This document shows positions 46,519-55,174 of a stretch of DNA of 64,000 nucleotides, piece by piece (the stretch's first letter is position 1; the number at the start of each line of letters is the position of its first letter). This DNA comes from an uncultured Francisella sp. (GTDB lineage Bacteria > Pseudomonadota > Gammaproteobacteria > Burkholderiales > Neisseriaceae), in the NCBI GenBank assembly GCA_943913655.1, contig CALTZA010000005.1:1-64000 (forward strand), given 5' to 3'. A program made the translations under genes and the position numbers. The notes under the pieces are model-generated. The model was not told the DNA's origin. It searched no databases and saw only the letters and a program-made list of their open reading frames with translations.

Positions 46519-47817
46519 ATGACAGATCGTGCGAAAAGAGTAGAAGCCATCAAGAAAGATTGGAAAGAAAATCCACGTTGGAAAGGTATTAAACGAGGTT
46601 ATAGTGCAGAAGATGTAGAGCGTCTGCGTGGATCTGTGCGAATTGAATATACTCTGGCGCGAAATGGAGCAGAAAAGTTATGGAAATTGGTCAATGAAAC
46701 GCCTTTTGTTAATTGCTTGGGTGCTCTGACAGGAGGTCAGGCAGTGCAGCAGGTCAAAGCAGGGATTAAGGCTATTTATTTATCAGGTTGGCAAGTGGCT
46801 GCGGATAATAATAGCTATTTCACCATGTTTCCTGATCAATCCTTGTATCCTGTAGACTCTGTACCAAAGGTGGTGGAGCGTATTAACAATGCTTTTACCA
46901 GGGCAGATGAAATTCAGCATGCCAAAGGAGTTGAACAGGGAGATAAAGACTTTATTGATTATTTTGTGCCGATCGTGGCTGATGCTGAGGCAGGTTTTGG
47001 TAGTGTATTAAATGGTTTTGAGTTGATGAAAGCTATGATCAAAGCTGGTGCTGGTGGGGTGCATTTTGAAGATCAATTGGCTTCTGCTAAAAAATGTGGT
47101 CATTTAGGCGGTAAGGTATTAGTACCAACTCAAGAAGCAGTGCAAAAACTGATTGCTGCTCGATTGGCTGCTGATGTGCTGGGGGTCCCAACAGTGTTGT
47201 TAGGGCGCACAGATGCCGAAGCAGCTTCTTTAATTACCCATGACTATGATGAGAACGATAAGCCATTTCTAATTGGGGAAAGAACTGCCGAAGGTTTTTA
47301 TCGAGTGAAAAGTGGCATTAAGCAAGCAATCTCCCGTGGCTTGGCATATGCCCCATATGCTGATTTAATTTGGTGTGAAACCGCTAAACCTTCTTTGGAA
47401 GAAGCAAAAGAATTTGCAGAAGGTATTCATAAAGAATTCCCGGGTAAGTTATTGGCTTATAACTGTTCTCCTTCGTTCAATTGGAAGAAAAACTTGGATG
47501 ATGCCACCATTGCCAAATTCCAAAAAGAATTAGGAGCAATGGGATATAAATACCAATTTATTACCTTAGCAGGTGTTCATAGCATGTGGTATAACATGTT
47601 TGATCTTGCGCAAGATTATGTACAGCGCGGTATGTCCGCTTATGTAGAAAAGGTACAAGAACCTGAGTTTGCTGCACGTGAAAAAGGATATACCTTTGTA
47701 TCTCATCAGCAAGAAGTGGGTGCTGGTTACTTTGATGATGTCACTATTGTAGCTCAAGGTGGTTCATCCAGTGTCACTGCTCTTGCTGGTTCCACTGAAG
47801 AAGAACAATTTAAATAA
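46519..47817 (+). CDS. aceA: Isocitrate lyase
   Basis: Cleaves isocitrate to glyoxylate and succinate, the first step of the glyoxylate bypass used on acetate or fatty acids. 432 residues with GGQAVQQVKAGIKAIYLSGWQVAAD (substrate loop), DAEAGFG and the catalytic KKCGHLGGKVLVP (Cys about 194), then LGRTDAEAASL. Malate synthase is not adjacent. ATGGAGG precedes the start. It stands alone with a strong terminator behind it. Confidence 0.97.
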   Translation: MTDRAKRVEAIKKDWKENPRWKGIKRGYSAEDVERLRGSVRIEYTLARNGAEKLWKLVNETPFVNCLGALTGGQAVQQVKAGIKAIYLSGWQVAADNNSYFTMFPDQSLYPVDSVPKVVERINNAFTRADEIQHAKGVEQGDKDFIDYFVPIVADAEAGFGSVLNGFELMKAMIKAGAGGVHFEDQLASAKKCGHLGGKVLVPTQEAVQKLIAARLAADVLGVPTVLLGRTDAEAASLITHDYDENDKPFLIGERTAEGFYRVKSGIKQAISRGLAYAPYADLIWCETAKPSLEEAKEFAEGIHKEFPGKLLAYNCSPSFNWKKNLDDATIAKFQKELGAMGYKYQFITLAGVHSMWYNMFDLAQDYVQRGMSAYVEKVQEPEFAAREKGYTFVSHQQEVGAGYFDDVTIVAQGGSSSVTALAGSTEEEQFK

Positions 47818-47842
47818 GCAGACAAAGTCGAAACATAAGTGA

Positions 47843-47868
47843 GCCATCTTGATTAGATGGCTTTTTTT
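47843..47868 (+). terminator. Rho-independent terminator of aceA
   Basis: GCCATCT (47843-47849), loop TGATT, AGATGGC (47855-47861), then eight T bases. A strong intrinsic terminator 25 bases after aceA. Confidence 0.9.
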
Positions 47869-47882
47869 TAGGGTGATATTAC

Positions 47883-48443
47883 ATGGACTGGCATATTTGG
47901 TGTGGAGATATTACTCGCTTAAAGGTAGATGCAATCGTCAATGCTGCCAATATAAGTTTACAGGGAGGCGCAGGGGTAGATGGTGCCATCCATCAAGTAG
48001 CTGGTACAGAATTATTGCATTATTGTCAGAAAAATTTTCCCAGCGGCTGCCATACGGGTGAGGCGCGCATTACTCCAGGTTTTGCTTTACCTTCTTCATA
48101 TGTGATCCATACCCCAGGCCCGGTATGGCAAGATGGTAAAAACAATGAAATCTGCTTGCTTGCTTCTTGCTATCATTCAGTGATGGTATTAGCAGATATT
48201 TATCAGTGTCGACAGATTGCTTTTCCAGCGATTAGCACTGGCGTATATCACTTTCCAGTTGATTTGGCAGCAAGCATTGCAGTGAAAACCATCAAAGCAT
48301 ATGCGATGATTAGCGGTTATGCGCCAAGTATTATTTTGGTTGCTTTTGGCATACACACTAGGTGTGCTTATGAAGCGGCCTTACATGCTCAGCAAATTAC
48401 TTATAGTAAGGAGATAGATAGCAATTGGCTAAATGATCATTGA
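47883..48443 (+). CDS. Macro-domain protein, probable O-acetyl-ADP-ribose deacetylase
   Basis: A 186-residue single macro domain: DAIVNAANISLQGGAGVDGAIH (about 18-39) forms the ADP-ribose-binding loop with GGGGVDGAI-type sequence, followed by CHTGEARITPGF, YVIHTPGPVW and FPAISTGVYHFP. Relatives such as YmdB remove acetyl or ADP-ribose groups. The start ATG follows AGGGTG. Its 3' end overlaps the 3' end of the convergent tag gene by 47 bases. Confidence 0.9.
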   Translation: MDWHIWCGDITRLKVDAIVNAANISLQGGAGVDGAIHQVAGTELLHYCQKNFPSGCHTGEARITPGFALPSSYVIHTPGPVWQDGKNNEICLLASCYHSVMVLADIYQCRQIAFPAISTGVYHFPVDLAASIAVKTIKAYAMISGYAPSIILVAFGIHTRCAYEAALHAQQITYSKEIDSNWLNDH

Positions 48444-48966
48444 CCAAACCTACAGCCTGCATGAAGGCATACATGCTGGTTGGACCAAGCCCTACAAAGC
48501 CAAAAGATTTTAGAGTTTGGGCAATTTGCGTTGAAAGAGGCGTTTTGCTTGGTATTTCTTTATGACTATACCAGCAGTGAATAAGGGGCCTGTTATCTAG
48601 CAACTGCCATAAAAAATCTTTTAAAGTATGTTGTTCTATAAATTTTAAATAGGCATGGGCATTATGTATGATGGCTCTTAGCTTGCGAGGATTGCGAATT
48701 AGTGCAGGATTAGTACAGATGTTGGCGAGTTCAGCTTCTGATATGTGCACAATCTTCAGTGCTTGGAAATGATGAAAGGCTTGCCGATAAGCAGCACGCT
48801 TTTTGAGGACAGTCAACCAAGATAAACCGGATTGTTGGGTTTCTAAACACAGAGCTTCAAAAAGTCGTTGTTCATTAAAGCAAGGTTGGCCCCATTCTTG
48901 ATCATGGTAAGCAAAATAAAGAGGGTCATTTTTCACCCAATGACAGCGTGATAATTGGCTGAGCAT
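48397..48966 (-). CDS. tag: DNA-3-methyladenine glycosylase I
   Basis: Removes 3-methyladenine from DNA, starting base excision repair. About 189 residues. RCHWV and YHDQEWG near the start and VNDHLANC near the end supply the zinc ligands (Cys, His, His, Cys); LFEALCLETQQSGLSWLTVLKKR is the conserved central helix block. The start is uncertain: ATG 48966 gives the normal N-terminus, while the open frame begins with TTG at 48987. No clear ribosome binding site is seen for either. Confidence 0.92.
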   Translation of the reverse strand: MLSQLSRCHWVKNDPLYFAYHDQEWGQPCFNEQRLFEALCLETQQSGLSWLTVLKKRAAYRQAFHHFQALKIVHISEAELANICTNPALIRNPRKLRAIIHNAHAYLKFIEQHTLKDFLWQLLDNRPLIHCWYSHKEIPSKTPLSTQIAQTLKSFGFVGLGPTSMYAFMQAVGLVNDHLANCYLSPYYK

Positions 48967-49172
48967 TATTATGTTATTGTATTGCAACTCAAAGATCTCC
49001 CGGTAATTGCCGTTGGCTATTATCGCTTGAACCTAGTGGTCAAAACAAATAGCTCTTCTCGGCAGCTAGACACTTCAAATTCAGGACGCGCACACGAAAA
49101 GATTAATATCACCGTGGCGCACAACATAGGGGAAGAATTGCTGTAGCAGAAGGTTCTATCTCCATAAACAAG

Positions 49173-49842
49173 TCAACTCTCTTCTAAAAGGTGGGCAGCA
49201 ATCCAAGCTCTCATTTCCGCTAATCGTTTCAAACTACTCGCATCTTGCCAGAGACCATGATAAATACTGCTGCTAATGCGCGGTGGATCAAAATACTGTG
49301 CAAAAACATTAGCTAAGTGCCGAGGAAATTTATTGAAGAAGGCAGGTTGATATATACTGATTCCAGAAAAGGTACAGCTTCGTTTAAGGATAGCTGGTGC
49401 TAATAATCCCCCTGTGGATGGTGAGGCAGATTGTGAACTAGCCAGGGTTATGCTAGTAATTGCTGGACGTGGTTTTTTACCAATATTTTTGCCTTAGCTG
49501 GATTAAAATCAGTAAAAATATCGCCGTTAATCACCAGAAAAGGGGGAGCTATTGTTATAATCGGTTAACAAAGGTAAAGTTTTTATACTACCTGCCCGTT
49601 TCCAAATCAAGCATATCCTCTCTTGAATAATGCACCTTTACGCTGTAAGCAAAATTATTTTCTAGACAATCACTTAAACAGACATGGTTAATAACCACTT
49701 TATTAAATCCCTCTTGTTTTAAAATTGTTTGAGTAACCGGGAAATAAGGCTATCTTTGCTGATAGAGATCAGTGGCTTAGGCAGTGTATCGGCATGAAGG
49801 CGCAGGCGTTATCCACGGCTGGCAGCTCAAATTCGCTTTCAT
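49173..49842 (-). pseudogene. murU: Decayed murU, MurNAc-1-phosphate uridylyltransferase
   Basis: On the minus strand the blocks of a MurU-type nucleotidyltransferase occur in order but in different frames: MKANL at the start, LPKPLISISKDSLI, VTQTILKQEGFNKVVINH, FLVINGDIFTDFNPAKA and finally CTFSGISIYQPAFFNKF followed by IYHGLWQDASSLKRLAEM. These match the sugar-nucleotide fold with its conserved KP, NGD and GW.D motifs. The GAGRG nucleotide loop is replaced by unrelated sequence and several stops intervene. MurU works in MurNAc recycling with AmgK, so this lineage has probably lost that route. Confidence 0.85.
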
Positions 49843-49969
49843 GGTAAAACGTATTGTCAAAAGATGAGTTTTAGTTAAAAAGAGTAAGAGATGATAGACA
49901 AAAGGATGAAATAGTTGATGAAAAATGAGAAAATAGCTCCTTTTGGGTCTGACATAAAGAGAGGAAGTA

Positions 49970-50824
49970 ATGTCTGCCATTTTAATGGATGGAAAGGCCT
50001 TATCACAGAAGGTATTGCGAAAGATTGAGCAGCAGTGCAAAAAAAGAGCTGTTCAGAGGAAAAGAGAAGTCTCGCTTGCGGTAGTACTTGTTGGTGAAGA
50101 TCCGGCTAGCCAGATTTATGTACGTAATAAAGAACAGGCTTGTCTAAAAGTGGGAATTCGCTCTGTGAATTATCGGCGAGATTCTCAAGTGAGTGAACAA
50201 GAATTGTTGGCTTTAATTAAAGAGTTAAATCACGATAAAAATATTGACGGTATTTTGGTGCAATTACCTTTGCCGTCTCATATTGATAGCCATAAGGTGC
50301 TAGAAGCAATTGACCCTGCCAAGGACGTGGATGGATTCCATCCATACAATATTGGGCGTTTGGCTTTAAGGCAACCGAACTTGCGGCCTTGCACTCCCAA
50401 GGGTGTGATGTGCTTATTACAGGAATATGGCATTGAGCCTAAAGGCCAACATGCGGCAATTGTTGGACAGTCTAATATTGTGGGCAGACCAATGGCTTTG
50501 GAGTTATTACAAGCGCGCGCCACCATCACAGTGTGCCATAGTGCAACTTGGAATTTGCCAGATATTTTAAAGACAGCGGATATTGTGGTTGCGGCTTTGG
50601 GTCGCGCGCATTTTATCCAGGCAACTTGGCTTAAAAAGCAGGCGGTTGTTGTGGATGTGGGCATCAATCGTTTAGATGATGGACGACTGGTAGGGGATGT
50701 GGATTTTTCTGCAGCAATAGAAAAAGTTAGCTATATCACCCCAGTACCAGGTGGAGTAGGGCCAATGACCATTGCTTGTTTATTAGATAATACTTTGTTA
50801 GCGGCAAATGCGCGCAATGAATAG
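49970..50824 (+). CDS. folD: Methylenetetrahydrofolate dehydrogenase/cyclohydrolase
   Basis: Interconverts 5,10-methylene-, methenyl- and 10-formyl-tetrahydrofolate. 284 residues. VGEDPASQIYVRNKEQACLKVG contains the catalytic Tyr and Lys (about 50-54), DGILVQLPLPSHID, KDVDGFHPYNIGRL, the NADP loop VGQSNIVGRPMALEL and the C-terminal TPVPGGVGPMTIACLL. GAGGAAG precedes the ATG. It overlaps the next gene by eight bases. Confidence 0.97.
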   Translation: MSAILMDGKALSQKVLRKIEQQCKKRAVQRKREVSLAVVLVGEDPASQIYVRNKEQACLKVGIRSVNYRRDSQVSEQELLALIKELNHDKNIDGILVQLPLPSHIDSHKVLEAIDPAKDVDGFHPYNIGRLALRQPNLRPCTPKGVMCLLQEYGIEPKGQHAAIVGQSNIVGRPMALELLQARATITVCHSATWNLPDILKTADIVVAALGRAHFIQATWLKKQAVVVDVGINRLDDGRLVGDVDFSAAIEKVSYITPVPGGVGPMTIACLLDNTLLAANARNE

Positions 50825-51431
50825 CTTATCCCAGTTTTTTGACGATCTGCGTATGGTGATCAGATTTCGTTTTTCAGCAATTGGGCACTACAAGTATTCT
50901 TTATTTTGCCTGTTGTTTTTGCTATTACCTGCTGCATTTTATTATGCTAATCCTAAATTAATCAAAGTTTTTTCAGGGCCAGTTTATGCTTATGCTTATT
51001 TTTATCTGGCTTTGTTGCTGCAATTAAGTATTTATGCCACTGTTTTCAGTCGGCAGTTATTTCACCGCCTCACTTATCAACTTTGGTGGTGTATGTTTTC
51101 TTTTCTATCTTTATTTTTTTTCATCAGTTCATTTGCTATCGTATTTCAGGCAGTTCAATTTTATGATGGCGCAGTTCTAGTTCAGTTATTTTCCATCACT
51201 GCCATGTGCCTTGGCTTAAGTGCAGTATCTAAGCGCTCGTTATTGACTGTTGTCATACAATGGATTTTGGCCTTTTTTTTGTTTTTTTTCATCGAGGTTG
51301 TGTTGTTAAGTATCGCCCTTAATATTGGCGTCGTTGATAAAAAAGCCTATCCCAAGCTGGCAGAAGAACTCACCAACATGATTTTCAATAGTAGTGATCA
51401 ATCCTTTGATCATTCCATACTAGAGGAATAA
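50817..51431 (+). CDS. Polytopic membrane protein of unknown function
   Basis: I do not recognise this 204-residue protein. It has about five membrane segments (roughly 26-44, 55-77, 87-108, 118-140 and 145-170) and a short acidic C-terminus. The start ATG overlaps the end of folD, so translation is probably coupled. The next gene, trxB, begins two bases after its stop, so folD, this gene, trxB and folP form one unit. No catalytic motif is visible. Confidence 0.6.
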   Translation: MNSLSQFFDDLRMVIRFRFSAIGHYKYSLFCLLFLLLPAAFYYANPKLIKVFSGPVYAYAYFYLALLLQLSIYATVFSRQLFHRLTYQLWWCMFSFLSLFFFISSFAIVFQAVQFYDGAVLVQLFSITAMCLGLSAVSKRSLLTVVIQWILAFFLFFFIEVVLLSIALNIGVVDKKAYPKLAEELTNMIFNSSDQSFDHSILEE

Positions 51432-51433
51432 AT

Positions 51434-52393
51434 ATGTTACAAGCACCTCAACATCATCGTTTGATTATTTTAGGTTCAGGTCCTGCTGGCTATACAGCAG
51501 CCATATATGCCGCGCGTGCCAATTTAAAACCAGTGTTGCTTACGGGCATAGCGCAAGGAGGTCAGTTAATGACTACTACTCAAGTCGATAATTGGCCCGC
51601 TGATGTTGATGGCGTACAAGGTCCGGATTTAATGATGAGGTTTGCTTTACATGCCCAGCGATTTGCCACAGAGATCATCTCGGATCATATTCATCAAGTA
51701 CAATTACAACATACTCCTTTTATGCTCTATGGTGAGCATAGTTATAGCTGCGATGCTTTAATTATCGCTACCGGTGCATCTGCCAAATATCTTGGTTTAT
51801 CCAGTGAAGAACTTTTTAAGGGTCAAGGGGTATCTGCTTGTGCCACCTGTGATGGTTTTTTCTATAAAAATAAAATAGTGGCAGTGATTGGGGGGGGTAA
51901 TACTGCCTTATCGGAAGCCCTTTATTTATCGCATATCGCGCGTAAGGTATATTTAATTCATCGTCGTGATAGATTTCGTGCAGAGCCAATTATGGTTGAT
52001 CAGTTACAGCAAGCAGTGAATAAAGGAATAATTGAATTGAAGCTCAATTACCAATTGGCAGAGGTATTGGGTGATGAGAATGGTGTTAATGCTATTTGTT
52101 TAGCATCCACCCTTGATCAAAGTAAGCAAGAAGAGCTCAAATTACAAGGGGTCTTTATTGCAATTGGTCATCGCCCCAATACTGAGATAATGCAAGGACA
52201 GCTAGCTTTAGATAACAATGGTTATATCGTTGTGGGTAAAGATAAAAGCAGGGGAGTAACCGCAACCAGTATCCCAGGTGTTTTTGCTGCAGGGGATGTC
52301 AGTGATCCTATTTATCGTCAGGCAATCACTAGTGCTGCTAGTGGTTGTCAAGCAGCTTTGGATGTGGAAAGATATTTTTTATTCCAACAATAA
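51434..52393 (+). CDS. trxB: Thioredoxin reductase
   Basis: NADPH-dependent reductase of thioredoxin, a dimeric FAD flavoprotein. 319 residues: LGSGPAGYTAAIYAARANL (FAD loop), GGQLMTTTQVDNWP, the redox pair CATC in SACATCDGFFYKN (about 135-138), GGGNTALSEAL (NADPH loop) and the C-terminal GVFAAGDVSDPIYRQAITSAASG. GAGG lies upstream of the ATG. Confidence 0.97.
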   Translation: MLQAPQHHRLIILGSGPAGYTAAIYAARANLKPVLLTGIAQGGQLMTTTQVDNWPADVDGVQGPDLMMRFALHAQRFATEIISDHIHQVQLQHTPFMLYGEHSYSCDALIIATGASAKYLGLSSEELFKGQGVSACATCDGFFYKNKIVAVIGGGNTALSEALYLSHIARKVYLIHRRDRFRAEPIMVDQLQQAVNKGIIELKLNYQLAEVLGDENGVNAICLASTLDQSKQEELKLQGVFIAIGHRPNTEIMQGQLALDNNGYIVVGKDKSRGVTATSIPGVFAAGDVSDPIYRQAITSAASGCQAALDVERYFLFQQ

Positions 52394-52410
52394 TATTGAT
52401 CACTTTAAAA

Positions 52411-53259
52411 GTGAAGTGCGGGCGATTTTCTTTAGACATACAAACACCCAAGATTATGGGTATTGTGAATGTGACTCCTGATTCTTTCTCAGATGGCGGT
52501 TTATATAGTCATAGTTTATCGGCAATCTTGCATTATGCCCAGGGTTTGTTGGATGATGGGGCAGATCTATTAGATATTGGAGGAGAGTCAACGCGTCCGG
52601 GTGCATTTCCAGTAGATGTCTCTGAAGAATGGCGGCGAGTAGAACAAGTACTTAAAGAAGTGAGTTCATGGAATATTCCTATTTCTTTAGATACACGTCA
52701 TTGCATTACCATGCAACGAGCTATTGATAAGGGATATATTGATATGGTCAATGACGTGAGCGCATTGCAGGATTCAGGTAGTCTTGATCTCATGCGCCAA
52801 TCGCCTGCTATTGCTATTGTCCTCATGCACATGCAAAATGAGCCAATGGTAATGCAAGAGCAGCCTCATTATCATAATGTGCGTAAAGATGTGGCTTTAT
52901 TTTTACAACAGCGTATGCAACTGTGTCAGCAAAATGGTATCGCAGCAGATCGATTGATATTTGATCCAGGCATTGGTTTTGGCAAAACACTGTCTCATAA
53001 TCTCACTTTACTGCGCGAACTGGCCTTATTGAAAGAGGATTTGGGGAACTATCCACTTTTGCTTGGGGTATCTCGTAAACGTTTATTTGCAGAAATTATA
53101 GGTGAAAAAAACCCCTTACAGCGAGGAGCAGCTACCTTGGTTGCAGAACTTGCTTGTATTCATCAAGGAGCTTCTATTATTAGAACACACGATGTGCGCG
53201 CCCTTTCTCAGGGCTTGTCTACCTATTTTGCGCTTTATCATGACACAGCAAATCATTAA
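52411..53259 (+). CDS. folP: Dihydropteroate synthase
   Basis: Condenses p-aminobenzoate with dihydropterin pyrophosphate in folate synthesis; the sulfonamide target. About 282 residues with MGIVNVTPDSFSDGG, DIGGESTRPGA, ISLDTRH, NDVSALQD, RLIFDPGIGFGKTLSHN and the SRKR block. The open frame begins at 52345 within trxB. GTG 52411 (giving MKCGRFSLDIQ) fits family length best, TTG 52396 is another option, and neither has a clear ribosome binding site. It overlaps the peptidase gene by 20 bases. Confidence 0.93.
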   Translation: MKCGRFSLDIQTPKIMGIVNVTPDSFSDGGLYSHSLSAILHYAQGLLDDGADLLDIGGESTRPGAFPVDVSEEWRRVEQVLKEVSSWNIPISLDTRHCITMQRAIDKGYIDMVNDVSALQDSGSLDLMRQSPAIAIVLMHMQNEPMVMQEQPHYHNVRKDVALFLQQRMQLCQQNGIAADRLIFDPGIGFGKTLSHNLTLLRELALLKEDLGNYPLLLGVSRKRLFAEIIGEKNPLQRGAATLVAELACIHQGASIIRTHDVRALSQGLSTYFALYHDTANH

Positions 53260-54001
53260 TATTGTTTTAGATGGTCAATTGATTTCTTGTTTGATAGAAA
53301 GAAATAGCAGAGGTTGTGTTTACTCTTGGCGTTTGATAGTTGATCCTCTGGGGCAGCTGCGTGTTAAGGTAGCAAAAGATACAAGTGAAGTCATGATTAA
53401 AAAATTTTTATTTACTCAAGAAACTTGGATCAAGAAACAGTTAAAAAAACGCCAAGATTTTTTATCAGATACCAAAGTTATGTCTTTATCGATTGGAAGT
53501 TATGTATGTTATCTTGGCCAATATTATCCTCTATGTTTAACCGATGACAAACCAAAATCTGCTCTAATATGGCAAGCAGACAAAGGTTTTCTTGTCACAG
53601 AAGCCTTGGCTAAAAATGAAGAAATTTTAGCCAATTGTTTGGATCGTTGGTATCACCAACAGGCCATGCATCATTTTTTGTCTAGAGTGCAGTATTTGGC
53701 ACAACAGTCCTGTTGGATCAAGGATCTACCGATTTTGCGCATTCGTAAAATGAAATCACAATGGGGAAATTGCAGGCATCATTTAAAAACTATTACTCTT
53801 AATTTACATTTGATTAAGTTGCCAGAAGATTTGATTGACTACGTGATTGTGCATGAATTGTGTCATCTGAAAGAAGCTAATCATTCGGCGCACTTTTATC
53901 AGCTGATACAGTCACTGATGCCTGATTGGCGAATCAAACAAAATATGATCAAAAACCATGTCTATCATTTATACGGTTTAGTAAAATCAGATAATAACTA
54001 A
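53240..54001 (+). CDS. YgjP-like metal-dependent hydrolase (DUF45)
   Basis: About 253 residues of the WSS1/SprT-like DUF45 family. The zinc motif HELCHLKEANHSAHF (about 207-221; HExxH plus a third His) and the upstream RIRKMKSQWGNC block mark it as a YgjP relative. These are suspected metalloproteases with unknown substrates. The start ATG lies 20 bases before the folP end; a longer open frame upstream belongs to folP. It ends 10 bases before the convergent ribBX gene. Confidence 0.88.
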   Translation: MTQQIINIVLDGQLISCLIERNSRGCVYSWRLIVDPLGQLRVKVAKDTSEVMIKKFLFTQETWIKKQLKKRQDFLSDTKVMSLSIGSYVCYLGQYYPLCLTDDKPKSALIWQADKGFLVTEALAKNEEILANCLDRWYHQQAMHHFLSRVQYLAQQSCWIKDLPILRIRKMKSQWGNCRHHLKTITLNLHLIKLPEDLIDYVIVHELCHLKEANHSAHFYQLIQSLMPDWRIKQNMIKNHVYHLYGLVKSDNN

Positions 54002-54011
54002 AAAGCACAAC

Positions 54012-55106
54012 TTAAGCGTCATAAGGCTCAATACAACGCTTAATATTTAAATTAAGTCCTTGCCAAGAAAAAAAACTAGTGCGTGAAGACAATAATTCTA
54101 GTTCGTTAATACCCAAATATTTTAATATTTGTGAACTAATACCTATAACTAAATCAGGCTTATTGTCATTGATTAGTTTGATAGACTTTTTTTGTGCACA
54201 ATGGCCGTCATATGGGTTAGTTGCCATAATAAATACGCCATGTTGAGATTGGGCAATCATTTTGAGCGCAATATAAAAAGGCCAATCTGCGTTGGGATAA
54301 GAGGTATTAACTATACCAGTTAAATCCTTGATGGAAAAAGAGCTATGTATGCTAACTTTACTAATCCCTTGTTGCAGCAGATCACCTTTGACTAAAGCGG
54401 TATGTGTGCTTTGAGATGGTGTGTCTTCAAAAACATGTGCGGTAAATTGACCAAAAATGGTGGTGATGGGGTAGCTATCAATTTCTTTGATGAGGGTTTC
54501 GTGATTAATTCGATATCGGATTAGATCAGCGATTGTTCCAATCTTAATCTGATGTTTTTGAGCAAAAATTTCTAAATCATTTCTTTGTGCCATGCTGCCA
54601 TCTTTATTGATAATTTCGCAGATCACTGCTGCTGGTTCTAAGTCTGCCAATCTTGCTAGATCGCATCCTGCTTCGGTATGGCCTGCTCTACATAACACAC
54701 CACCTTTTCTGGCCATAATAGGGAAAATATGACCAGGTCGAACAAGATCCTCTGCTTTGGCATTAATAGAAACTGCTGTTTGAATCGTTTTGCTGCGATC
54801 AGCTGCCGAGATACCTGTTGTCACTCCTGTTGCAGCTTCTATAGATTGTGTGAATTCGGTATTAAATTGACTACCATTGATATCCACCATAGGTTTTAAA
54901 TTAAGTTTTTGACAGCGTGATTCTGTTAAACTTAAACAAACTAGGCCTCTGGCATGGGTAATCATAAAGTTGATGCCTTCAGGTGTGATGTGACTGGCTG
55001 CAATCAATAGATCTCCTTCATTTTCTCTTTGTTCATCATCAACAATGATCACCATTTTACCTACGCGCACATCTTCAATTATTTCTTCTATCGAGTTAAA
55101 AACCAT
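54012..55106 (-). CDS. ribB: RibBX-type riboflavin enzyme: DHBP synthase with degenerate GTP cyclohydrolase II domain
   Basis: The N-terminal half (about 1-200) is a complete 3,4-dihydroxy-2-butanone-4-phosphate synthase: VDDEQRENEGDLLIAAS, THARGLVCLSL, FPIMARKGGVLCRAGHTEAG and ICEIINKDGSMAQ. The C-terminal part (about 205-364) is shaped like RibA but lacks the Cys-rich zinc motif (the usual CLTGD...RCDCG block) and catalytic sites, as in RibBX proteins. So it likely makes only the DHBP branch, and a separate RibA is expected elsewhere. GAGGAG six bases before ATG 55106 fixes the start; an upstream ATG at 55133 is atypical. Last gene of the phoH-uup-ribBX unit. Confidence 0.9.
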   Translation of the reverse strand: MVFNSIEEIIEDVRVGKMVIIVDDEQRENEGDLLIAASHITPEGINFMITHARGLVCLSLTESRCQKLNLKPMVDINGSQFNTEFTQSIEAATGVTTGISAADRSKTIQTAVSINAKAEDLVRPGHIFPIMARKGGVLCRAGHTEAGCDLARLADLEPAAVICEIINKDGSMAQRNDLEIFAQKHQIKIGTIADLIRYRINHETLIKEIDSYPITTIFGQFTAHVFEDTPSQSTHTALVKGDLLQQGISKVSIHSSFSIKDLTGIVNTSYPNADWPFYIALKMIAQSQHGVFIMATNPYDGHCAQKKSIKLINDNKPDLVIGISSQILKYLGINELELLSSRTSFFSWQGLNLNIKRCIEPYDA

Positions 55107-55174
55107 TTCATACTCCTCAGTAAGTAATAACAATCAAGGCAGTTGATATACAACGATTATTTTAACCTAGAACT

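Noticed and set aside
48955..49146. + strand frame of 63 codons opposite the tag start
   Set aside because: Overlaps the tag N-terminus, has no ribosome binding site and no recognisable motif.
55107..55174. FMN riboswitch ahead of ribBX
   Set aside because: Only 68 bases separate the genes, too short for the FMN element, and its conserved blocks are not seen.
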